A stretch of 64,000 nucleotides of DNA from Symbiodinium sp. CCMP2592. Its lineage: Eukaryota > Sar > Dinophyceae > Suessiales > Symbiodiniaceae. Positions 26,115 through 35,602 of the stretch are shown in pieces (positions within the stretch are counted from its first letter, which is position 1; each line of letters begins with the position of its first letter). The position numbers and the translations under genes were made by a program. The DNA lies in NCBI GenBank assembly GCA_905221615.1, contig CAJNDT010001857.1, forward strand, positions 1-64,000, given 5' to 3'. The notes below the pieces were generated by a model that saw only the letters and a list, made by a program, of their open reading frames with translations, was not told where the DNA came from and made no database searches.

Positions 26115-26898
26115 CCACTTGAGCCTGCTAGGCGCTTGGTTTGCAATAAAATTTGGTGTAAGTGTAAATCTTGTTACGTGGTCACGTGTATGTGGCCTTG
26201 GCCACTGCAGCTGCTGCCTGTGCTGGCACTTTCCTTGCATGCGCTCCCATGGTGAGCAGCAGTCGGGTATCACCCGGTGGTTTGATGAATATGTGCACTT
26301 CTTCCTAAGACCACCCTCAATGCCTTCAGCTGCTACCTGTGCTGGGCATGGTTCTGGTTTTCTGGTTCGAAACTTGTCAAAAACTACGCTGGAAACTCAC
26401 AAGTGATGGCGTGGGCACTTGGCGTGTTCATGCGATCACTTGTTGGCGCTGTGTACAGTCGGCGGTAGTTTGTTAGGTGTAGAAAGTGTACAAAGGCTGC
26501 TGCTGCTGGTTTTCGGCGAACTCTCTTACTGAAGTTGCCATTCTGGCAACACCAGAGCCTCAAGCTGCACAGCTCTGCTCGTATGCAGGGCTCCTTGACC
26601 TCAGGTACACCAGTCACGTGTCACACTGGTGCAGACGTCCTTGTAAGGATTGAAATTACGAGGTGGCTTGCCGTGCATGCCCGTTGAATTTGTCGGCCCC
26701 CACCCGCTTGCTTCGTGGTCCAGCTAGCTCACGCGTGCAACAGCAAGACTCTATGGCCTGTGGGCAGTAGAGTTTTGCTTCCGTAGCTAGGCTGTCAGAT
26801 CCGTAGCTCTGCTAGTTGCCTTCTTGTACTGTTAGGCCTTGGAGCCGCGTGTATTTTGCGACGCTCGGAGAGAAAATCCCATTTGACCTTGGATGTCC
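26115..26898. other. Gene-free stretch between nested element and right LTR
   Basis: No convincing frame is seen. TCCGTAGC, the first bases of the dinoflagellate spliced leader, occurs twice near 26780 and 26800, which may be chance. A purine run GGAGAGAAAA near 26868 is about 22 bases from the LTR and is the only polypurine candidate. Confidence 0.5.
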
Positions 26899-27103
26899 TG
26901 ATGTTTTCGGCATGCCTGAAGCTGTGAGGAGTGCTTTTGAGTTAGGAAGTGACTGCACGTTCGTTTCGTCTCGTTTCGTTAGTGCTTGAAGTGTTTTGCT
27001 TGGAGACAGACAGCTGCAAGGTGTTTCACTGTCAGTCAGAGCCCGACGCGACTCCGCTTTGGCTCAAGAAAAAGACCGAGCGCTGCGCGCTCTGTTTTTC
27101 ACA
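26899..27103 (+). repeat. 3' LTR
   Basis: 205 bp, TGATG to CACA, two differences from 6586-6790. The downstream sequence (CTGTGCGGCC) lacks the primer site, confirming that this is the right end or a solo copy. Confidence 0.88.
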
Positions 27104-27330
27104 CTGTGCGGCCCAAAACAACAGTTTTTTTTTCTGGCGTGAATGGGTCTTGTCGACACTCGGTCCCCACAAACAAACAGACTACAAACAAGCAACAAAA
27201 ACTGCAAAGCGGCAAGACTAAAGGCGAAGCTCTACAAGGGCTGCGGCGCATGCTTTGCCGGTGTTAGCCGTTCAACCCATCTACGGAGCCTCAGCGACCT
27301 ATCAGAAGCAACAAAAGCCGTCCCTCTGAG

Positions 27331-27390
27331 CTGCCCAAAGCAACAGGTGGAGCCAAGACCAAGCTCTAGCCGCCGTTCTAGTCTCGTCAA
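27331..27390 (+). repeat. Direct repeat flanking a 2-kb minus-strand coding trace (left copy)
   Basis: AACAGGTGGAGCCAAGACC with CAAGCTC and TTCTAGTCTCG recurs at 29412-29470 in the same orientation with a few differences and a four-base gap. A shorter piece, GGCCCAAAACAACAG, also follows the right LTR at 27110. Confidence 0.7.
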
Positions 27391-27645
27391 ACAACGGGCA
27401 GCCGGCTCTTTGTTGCTCCGGACCGGTTGCTGAGGATCCGTAGAGCTTTTTTTTTTCAGTTTCACCGGTTTTTTGTAGATTTGATGTTTCGTCTGCTTGT
27501 TTGTGGAGACCGAGTACTACAGCAGTCCACGAGGCCCAGTCAAGCCAAAAAAAAGCTTATTGACCGGTGTACAGTAGACGCAAATGGGCGGTGCGGGCCA
27601 CGAAGGGCTCCGCCACGGGTGGCGTCATGTGTCTTTTCGATACGC

Positions 27646-29708
27646 TTACAAGCTCCAGGACGGCGTTTGTGATATGGAGAACTCCTGGTGTGCAAAAGTT
27701 AGCGATCGAACCTCAACGACGTATGTCGTCGGTCGGCGTGTCATCAGATTGAGGCTCTCCGGACCAGAAGAATGAGCCGCCGAGCCAGCATAATCGAACA
27801 GTGGATGCAGAGCGAAAGGATACAACCTGTCCGTCTTGTGAGACGCAATGTTCTTCAGGAGACAGAGCATTTGACAGTCTCTTCGTTGTACATTTCCTTC
27901 AAGCGTGAGTAGGAGTATTAGTTGTCGTGGTTCTCACTATGAAGGTTTGGCATCAGTTCCGTGGATATGTAGGAAAGTTGGAAGCCGGGTCCGAGACTCC
28001 TTCTTCTCTGAGGAATTCACGCTCCGCAGCCTTCCAGCTATCCTGTGCCTGAGAGTGCTCCAGCCTGATCCAGGGAGCGTGTGCCGTCCGGTGGTAGCAG
28101 TGCTCGGCCCTCCTTCTGGGCCCAACCTTTGAAGGAGAGCCATCGCTTTGGCCTCCACTGCGTCGAAGTGCGCAAAGCGCCACAGGCGGGTCGGAAAGTA
28201 AAATTTCTTTTTCTTGCGGCCCACGAATCCAGTAGGCGATAACCGCGCGGAGAGACGCCACAGGGCGCTGTGCAGTAACCCGGCAGCTTGAATCGCAAGC
28301 GACGGCTGAGCTTGTAACCCCAGCGGAATATCCGCAAGCGGGAAGAGCAGTCGAAAAGTGCCGCGATAGAAGCTAGGATACGTGAACATGCGCGGTTCAA
28401 ACTCACTGCGTCTGGCTAGAAGGAGTGTCTGCAATGGCAATCTGAGGACGGCCTGCCAAGTCAGCTGGAACCTTGCATGTAACCCGCACTTCAACATGTT
28501 GGCCGTCTCGGACTGGAGTAACGTTGGTGAGCTGCAGGAGTGGGACGGCTAAAGAGTCGTCGGCTTGCGCTCGGGTGAGAAAGAACAACAGCTACACAGC
28601 ACGCCGCAATGTTGTAATGGTGTGCTCTGTGTCACCTCAGCACTCGTGCTGCCTCCTCTGATGTTGCGCCGTTGGCTAGAACCAGCGCTCCGTCGGCTTT
28701 TGCTGGCAGTGGATCTGGTTTGGCAGTGGAGTCACGCTTGGGAGCCAAGAACATCTGCATCAGGCTGCCATCTCCGACGGGGAACTTGCGCCCTTCAAGA
28801 GCCCGGGAAAGCGAGCCCTTAAGTCGCGCAAGTTCATCAAGGAGCAGCCACCACCAAATCTCAGAACGGGCAAGTTCGTACCAGGCAAGGTCGAAAATCT
28901 GTCGTAGAACTGGTTCACAGAACTGTGCCAGTGCCACAGACACAGCAAGCAGTGGTGTCAAGCAGACGCAAAAGGCTTCACTCTCAGTCAGCGCCGCAAC
29001 ATGAGGGCTCGATCGGCAAAATCCACGACTTTCACTCCAAAGTTCTGGAGGCTGAGTTGACTTCACAGGCGGGCAGCAAGCACAGCTTTGACTGCGCAGC
29101 TCGGCGGTTAGCGTCGGATCCTCTTTGGCAAGCACTCCGGTGTCCGGGTCCGGGCGTACTGCTCCCGCCGGATCATATAGGGCACGTGGAAGGCCCGTAG
29201 TAGCCACCGGCGGTAGCAAGGCCGCTTCAGGGCAGGAATGGCGTATGTGCGACGACACATAACGCTGTAACCTCCCAAGCAGCTTGGTGTTGACCGTGTC
29301 AGAGGCGATGGCATAGAGATAAAATGCTCCCGGCACGGCAATGACTGTCGACTCCAAAGCACCAGCTTGGCCCCGGCACACGGTCGCTGGCTCAGCGCAA
29401 GGCATGTGTGACCTGCCGCCCAAAACAACAGGTGGAGCCAAGACCAAGCTCCGGCAGTTCTAGTCTCGCCAGATGTGTTTTGTTCCGTCACGATCGTGCA
29501 CACCAAAATCCAAAAGTCCAATGCTCTCTGTGGTGAGCGGCTTCCAGACCTGATGCGATGCGAACGCACTCCAAGGACGAATACCGGTCAATGAGCCCCT
29601 GTGGAGAGCGCCTTGGGTGGACTCGTGCCGCTGCTTTTTCAAGAAGGTGACACCTCTAAGCTTGAACTGACCAAGAGCCTCATGTGTTCCGCAGATGGAA
29701 GCGTGCAA
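27646..29708 (-). pseudogene. Minus-strand coding traces of unknown family
   Basis: Several minus-strand frames look protein-like. 29460-29708 includes LGQFKLRGVTFLKKQRHEST and LLDFGVHDRDGTKHIW. 28632-29447 (271 codons) includes IFDLAWYELARSEIWWWLL and GRKFPVGDGSLMQMFLAPKR. 28403-28588 includes VPLLQLTNVTPVRDGQHVEV. 27953-28497 includes SFYRGTFRLLFPLADIPLGL. 27646-27870 includes RPTTYVVEVRSLTFAHQEF. They lie in the order expected of one gene read on the minus strand but in different frames, so either introns separate them or the gene is broken. No domain is recognised, and the middle frame includes stretches that may be chance. Confidence 0.3.
29412..29470 (+). repeat. Direct repeat flanking a 2-kb minus-strand coding trace (right copy)
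   Basis: This is the partner of 27331-27390. The two copies are about 2.08 kb apart and enclose most of the coding-like minus-strand sequence, so they may be ends of an unrecognised element or of a segmental duplication. Confidence 0.7.
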
Positions 29709-29799
29709 GATGCAGGAGAACTGCAGCGCAAACTATTTTCGGAGGACTGATGTTTCTTTCCTCTTGGGCACCACGTAAGACAGCACATTGCCATTGTCA

Positions 29800-29832
29800 T
29801 CTCTCTCTCTGTCTCTCTCTGTCTCTCTCTCT
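29800..29832. repeat. TCTC/TCTG microsatellite
   Basis: CTCTCTCTGTCTCTCTCTGT pattern. The surrounding 29709-30867 holds no gene I can support. Confidence 0.9.
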
Positions 29833-30869
29833 TCGTGTGCTCGGAAAATTGAGAACAGGACGTGAGTCGGTTTTTCTTGTTTAACCTACAGCTTTGGCTC
29901 TTCCAAGCAACATAGACCCATCAGGCTCACGGTTTTTCTCTCTTCTCATATCCGTCTGCACTGCTGCCAACGCATGCAAGTGTGGCAGTATCGATGCTTC
30001 CAACAAAACTTGCATGCCTCGAACAGCCTCAGCTAGCCACTTGTCAGGCTCGTAGTTGCTTCATTCGGAAGCGCGCTTCTTGCCCTCGGAGCCTCAAGTG
30101 GTGGAGCGGGGGCTCTGTTGAGCACACTGCTCTGTGGCATGCCTGCTTCAGGCAGTGTCTCTTAGGGGGCTCGCGGCAACGGTGCAAAACTTGCTCTAAC
30201 TGTTCAAGCCGAAACTGGGTTGGCAGCTCACCATCCGGACACTAAGCTCCGCTTGCACGGGCTCGGAGGTTCAAAGAAGCTCTGGGCCAATTGCCAGGCA
30301 TGTGCGGCATCGTCCTGGGAATTCTTATGGGCTGGCAGAGCAGGCGTTGGGGTCCGTGCAGCCAGTATGCGCGCTTCAACCAGGCCACTTCGTCTTCTGA
30401 TCCAGGTATGGCCTGAGGCTGGTGCCTCAGCGTCTTTCACGGTGAAAGGCGCCATGGAGCTGGCGAATCGACTGCATCTTTCCTTGGCGGTTGCACGGGT
30501 TGTGGCTGTCAGACTTCCGCCAAGGTCCTCCTTGCGTGTCGGTGAGAAGCCATCTGTGTTCCCGGTGCACGGCTCTGTGAAGACAGTCGCCACCAGCAAG
30601 CGGCCTGGTGGCGCGTTTGGCCACTTTGTTACAGTAGTGGCTTGTCATGCAGGGTCACGGAAGGTTTGTCGGCTCAGAAGAGACCGTGTGATGCATCCTC
30701 TAGCGTCTCCAATGCCCAGGCTTCTTGCGTTGGGTCAGCCTGCGTTTTTTTCGTCGGCACGTTCTCGTTGTTCGTCCAGCAACATGGAGTGTGCAGTCCC
30801 CTCTGTTATGGAGGGGCCAACGGCTGCTCCGTCGGCAAGTATTTGCGCAGTGTGTCAACCACTGGGCTA

Positions 30870-31000
30870 GAGAGAGACAGAGAGACAGAGAGACAGAGAG
30901 ACAGAGACAAAGAGACAGAGAGACAGAGAGACAGAGAGACAGAGAGACAGAGAGACAGACAGAGAGACAGAGAGACACAGAGACAGAGAGACAGAGAGAC
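30870..31000. repeat. AGACAGAG minisatellite
   Basis: About 130 bp of AGAGACAG units, some with CAGACAGAGA variants. Both strands give long open but meaningless frames here. Confidence 0.95.
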
Positions 31001-31687
31001 GAGTGTCCAGAATATTGCTTGGATCGGCCCGGGCAGGTTTGCTGTGGAAGTACAGTCAGTCCAGATGTGCGGCTGAACCATTGCATCGGTGTAGTAGGAA
31101 TTTCTTCTCAACAAGGTCTATGAGTCTATGCCGTGAGTAGGGCAAGATCACAAACAGACAAGTCTGATCTCAGCGCTTGTGCTGCGCTGTAGTGTTTGAC
31201 CTTCAGCTTGCAGATGTGAATTTGAATGGTATTGTCGCACATGGTGTCTCGTGAAACGAGTGTTGCTTCTGCCACAATCGTCGGACAGGTTGACCAGTTT
31301 AGCAGACGTGTAGGAATTGAAACACGGAACAATGCAGAAACTGCCAGCACTGAGCACAGCTTTGTCCTGGTGAACGCTGTGCGCCATTGCTTGTGAAGAG
31401 GCCAGATGCTAGGGTGCCGCAGTTCATTTCTGCGTTGCTTGGTCGGCATTCTTTGCTGTTCTAAATCTTGAGCCTGCTGCGCTGGTCCTTCGAAGCCATT
31501 TTCCGGCCCTTGCTGCAAGCTGGACATGCTGGGTTCTGCTAGATACACAGGATTGAGCCATGGTTGTTGAGCGATTAGGGTATAGGGAACAAGCTGTATA
31601 GGGTGTCGGCTAAGTAGATCACAGTAGTATTTCTCAGAGTTCCCTTTATGAATTGCAGTGCAATATATCCCCAAGCTATGCTGCCCT

Positions 31688-33203
31688 GCGAATGTACAGT
31701 GACCTCGAGGTTCCAGTCCCCGCAGTCTACAGAGGTCTGGTTATCGGGAAAGGTGGCGGGACTTTCAAGCAGCTGGAGGACGAGTTCCTCGTCAGAGTCA
31801 TTGTCCCAAAAGAGGACGCGGACCCTTCGCGGCCGGTGCGAGTCAAAGGCCCCATGAGCAAGTGCCAGGCATGCGCCGACGAAATTCAGAAGATGATTCA
31901 GAAGCAAGGTCGAGCTCCGAAAAGAGGTACCAGTAAGTCAAAGAAGCCCGCACATCGCAGATATCATTCCTCGTACCCGCCACAGTGCCCGCTTTTGCAA
32001 GTCCATGATGAACTCCAAACGCCAGGCCCTGCTACACCTTACGAGCTCCAAGCATCAGACAGCCGTGCTCGATGCATGCTCCGACTTTTACAAGGGCAAG
32101 ACTTTGGATCTGCAGGAAGTGCAGGGCTTGTTGAAGGTACAAGTGTATAGGGATCTTCATTCAGCGCACGGATTCAAGACTGAAGATCTTCTCGCTGAGG
32201 CAGCTGTGGAGCTTCAGAAACTGTCAAAGGTGCGGGAGATACATGAACACTCGCTGCGCCTGAACGCAGATCCGGCATGGCTGAAGGTCGAGGGCCGTAG
32301 AAAATACGTGGAGTGGAATGACACACTGGCCTTGCCTCCGGGATTGGTGGAGCCTGACATGGCGCGACGCACGCCAGCTCCAGAGTGCGCCCCAGACTTG
32401 GTGGACATGATGGCGCGTTGCCGCCTGCAGGCGCCTCCAGTCGCAAGGGTCCCAGCAGTGCTCCTGGCTGATCTTCCGCGGAGAAACCCCAAGCAAAAGG
32501 GCAAGGACATGCTGATAGGTGCTCACAGGTATCCTGGCGAACCTGCAAGTGGCCGTCTGGGCATTGCCATCATGCGGAAGTTTGGTGTGCCGGAGTGCGA
32601 CATTGTGTGTGGCACGTCATTTATTCAAGCCTTTGCTGGTGATTCACGCAGAGTCAAAGATTCGTTCTACTTGCAGAAATTTAAGAACACAGTTTGCGTG
32701 TTGCACGTTCCCAAGCATTTCCACGATCAAGACGATGCAGGGAATGCAGTAGAGCGCTTACTTTGTGGCGAAGCGGCAGTCTGCCAGTTTGCTGCTACGA
32801 CGCTGCGGATAGACGGCGCGAGCTTCTTCGTTACTTCAGAGGTGGACGCAGTGGACGAATCTGGGGAGTTGCTGGAGATCACGGGAAGGCCGTTTCCAAA
32901 GAGGGAGTCTTAGAGACGCTTGTGAATGGGTCGGAAGCGTTCCTTTGCTGCAGACTGGATGAGGGGCAAACGAAGCTTCTTGGTGCGTGGCGAGTTCCTG
33001 CGAAGCAAGCTCAGCAGGAACACCGACAAAGCCTGATCTACTACGGGCAGCGTGCGCGGTTCATGCTGGCCAAGGTGCTCCAGCATTTCATGGAGAATCA
33101 GAGCACAGCGGAGGTGTGGAAGCTGACGTTTGATGATTCCAAGCTGCCTGTCTTTGACTTGTCAGAGACTGTGCAAGTCTTGCCGCTGAGGCTGGATTCG
33201 TAG
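31688..33203 (+). CDS. KH-domain protein with a possible DXO/Rai1-like C-terminal part (several exons or broken)
   Basis: The first segment (31688 to about 31925) encodes a KH domain: VPAVYRGLVIGKGGGTFKQL with the G-x-x-G loop, then FLVRVIVPKED and CQACADEIQKMIQKQ. The next (about 32005-32910) is open for 302 codons, with LLAEAAVELQKLSKVREIHE, FYLQKFKNTVCVLHVPKHF and FFVTSEVDAVDESGELLEI. The last (about 32900-33203) is in a third frame: GVLETLVNGSEAFLCCRLDE, AWRVPAKQAQQEHRQSLIYY, then WKLTFDDSKLPVFDL and a stop. EVD followed ten residues later by ELLEI is like motifs III and IV (ExD, E-x-hydrophobic-K) of DXO/Rai1 RNA-decapping nucleases, although the Lys is not in the frame as read. Frame changes near 31930-32005 and 32885-32900 may be introns; splice sites are not convincing. 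The KH domain is firm; the nuclease idea is tentative. Confidence 0.5.
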
Positions 33204-35187
33204 ATCTCTCGACTGGCATTACGTGTATTTCTTTGCAGTGACGCTGCACAGACGCTGCAGCTCTTGTTGCGATTTTGCCTGAGGCTGTGTGCTTCGCATG
33301 TATAGGATTAGGGTTTAGGGCTGGAAGGTGAGACTCGCAGCCAGATCTGAAAGCACTTCGGTGTAAGACCCGCGCTGCCACGCCATGATCCAGGAGCTGA
33401 CCTGCAGCAAGGAATTCTGGAGCGCAAAAGACGCTTCAGTAAACTCCATCCCTGTAGCAGGCTTTTGCACTGCGCTTGTCTCACACGTGCGGATACAGTA
33501 TTTCTCTCTCGCGGAGTCTCAAACGCCAGAGACCTGGCCAAACTGAATCAAACTCACTGATCGAAACTCTGCTGGCAACCTTGTGTCCCTCTACGGTAGC
33601 TGCTCTGCTTTTGTCTACTCCCCAGAGCCCGAGACAAGCATCTTCGGCCAGCTTCTGCAATCGGCTACCGAGCCCCATCTGGGCCTTTCCAAGCTTTTGG
33701 TGCCAAGCCCTGTGGCGACAGACATAAGGCGACGTTGTCCTCTCGGTAGACGTTGAACATGTGTATGCTTCTCGCCTTCTGTCTGTCTCGGTTACAGCTG
33801 GCTGCGCCAGAATCGGCCGAGCGCAGGCGCAGATCCTGTCGGCTCTGGGCTGGTGAAAGTCAACCACCTTAATGCTGCTCGTGGCCCCAAAAGATAAAAC
33901 TAATGCTGGATCGGCTTTGAGGGATGCTTTGTATGCACAGCTCGAGTCTCGATGAATGTTTGTGCTGACTGATCGCATTGCCCGCTTTTGCTTCTCAGGC
34001 CCTCTCGCTCCGGATGCCCTGGAGGCCACCAGCTGCTCGCTTGTCAGTGCGCTCCAATGCAGCGCAGCAAGACGTCTGATTGTGCCAGGCTGAACGTACA
34101 TGTTCTGCAAGCGTCATTCCACAAGCAAGAACTCCGATCGTTGTTATTGTTGGCTCAGCTCAAGAGCGACGAATGGGACAAAGTGCAGGTCCGAAAGCCC
34201 ATAGTTCGTTCTGTCTGCCTGACACAACTCTCAACCAGTTCCGCAGACGTGATTTACGTGCTCTCCGTTTGCTCAAGCGGACAGGTGATGGCCATAGCGC
34301 GAGAGCCCTGTGCACAGCTGCTGAGCTGAAGACGTAGACCTAGTTTGCTACTGGCTAGTCGGCTAGTGTCATCGGATGCAGCTGCAACGGGTGCTTGCTC
34401 GCTTGCTTGCCTGGGTTTCCTGAAACCGCAATCCCGAACCGTAAATTCAAGTGAGCCGCTCACGTGCCCCACCCAGGATTGGACCTCTTCTGCTGTACTG
34501 CTCGAAGGCATCCCGCGTTCTCATTTTTGGAGTTCTTGTCGCAGGCATTCAGGTTTCCTGTTGAAACTGCGTGCTTGTCGTTGCGTGTTGTTCTATCGGA
34601 CTGCAGGCATGGTTTTTCCGTGTGTTGCGGTTTCGAAGCCTTTCAATCTTGGCAGGGCTATTCATGGTGTAAGAGATTCTCCTCACACCATCCACTCGAA
34701 CACACGGCTCCCGGTTGAACGGCATTTATCCAATGGCCCTGCAAACTTGGTGCGTTGCTTGGTATTGGTCTTTTCTGAGATCGATGCCGCGAGTGGACAG
34801 ACAGCTCCAATCACAAGCACAGCATTCTGGTTTGCTATCGAAGGATTCTGGAGAAAGTGAAGGGTGGGAAAGATCATCGACCCACCTGTCAGGTCGCAGC
34901 TTCTCCCAGATGCAAGTGCGAGATGGTCGGGAAAATGTGTGGCGATGCCGTCTCAAAGCTTCAGAGTTGTGGTACGTGTTATGTGAAATTCCTTTCGGGA
35001 TTGATGGATCGATTTCAGGCTAGAGCACCTGAAAGAGGCCATGACAAGCTTCAGGTAGAAAAATGGCGTAATTCCCCTGGAGCTCAAGATGTGGTCACGG
35101 CTTCAGCGTACAGATGTTGGGTGTGCAGGTAAGCCACTCTGCAACCATAAGCCATTGGGTCCCGGAGCAGGTCGCATTGTAGCTGTC

Positions 35188-35210
35188 TGTGTGTGTGTGT
35201 GTGTGTGTGT
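35188..35210. repeat. GT dinucleotide run
   Basis: Uninterrupted TG repeats followed by CTGTGTC. Confidence 0.95.
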
Positions 35211-35400
35211 CTGTGTCTTGCTGGAACTTGTCTGTGCTAGAGGCAGCAGTGAAGACTCTGTGCAGGTCCGTTCCCAATGTTGCTTGAGTCGACGTTTACT
35301 GCCCGCATGCTTTGGTTCAGCAGTTTGGTGATGGTGACAGCCGGACATGCTCGCAGTTAAATGGCCCTCCGATGGCTGTACAAGCTCGTGACCCGGCAGG

Positions 35401-35416
35401 CACACACACACACACA

Positions 35417-35451
<35 letters not shown>

Positions 35452-35474
35452 ACACACACACACACACACACACG
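35401..35474. repeat. Compound CA-TA-CA microsatellite
   Basis: A CA run, then about 28 bp of TA repeats, then a second CA run. The TA core is nearly self-complementary and could extrude as a hairpin. Confidence 0.95.
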
Positions 35475-35602
35475 CATAAGCTTCTTCGTGTATTCGCTTT
35501 GTGCAAGTACTGAGTGGTTGTTTCTATACGAGGCGGCACATCGGCCTATGTTCTGCCCTGCGATGAGTTTTGTGCTGCGTCGGCTGAGCCTCTGCACGTG
35601 CC

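Larger units (their letters stand above)
6586..27103 (+). mobile_element. Ty1/Copia-type LTR retrotransposon with a nested second retroelement
   Basis: Two 205-bp LTRs (6586-6790 and 26899-27103) begin TGATG and end CACA, and differ at two positions that I can find. A primer-binding site follows the left LTR directly. The internal domain order (Gag, CCHC knuckle, DSG protease, HHCC-DDE integrase, RT, RNase H) is that of Copia. A tyrosine-recombinase retroelement of 8588 bp sits inside (17527-26114), which leaves about 11.9 kb. The bases next to the two LTRs (ACTCC on the left, CTGTG on the right) do not form a target-site duplication, and there is no clean polypurine tract directly before the right LTR. 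The two LTRs may thus come from different copies or a rearranged insertion. A LINE relic at 15750-16625 suggests that the part 3' of the coding region is itself composite. Confidence 0.75.
33204..35602. other. Gene-poor stretch with microsatellites
   Basis: No supported gene. It has GGATTAGGGTTTAGGG (about 33306), a GT run (35188-35210), and a compound CA-TA-CA run (35401-35474). Open frames up to about 200 codons on either strand (for example 33481-34110 minus) show no domain-like sequence. Confidence 0.6.

Noticed and set aside
26770-26820. Two TCCGTAGC strings as spliced-leader genes
   Set aside because: Only eight bases match, and the rest of the leader and a donor site are missing.
30220-30870. 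Plus-strand frame of 216 codons
   Set aside because: No domain, irregular composition, and an open frame of similar quality on the opposite strand.
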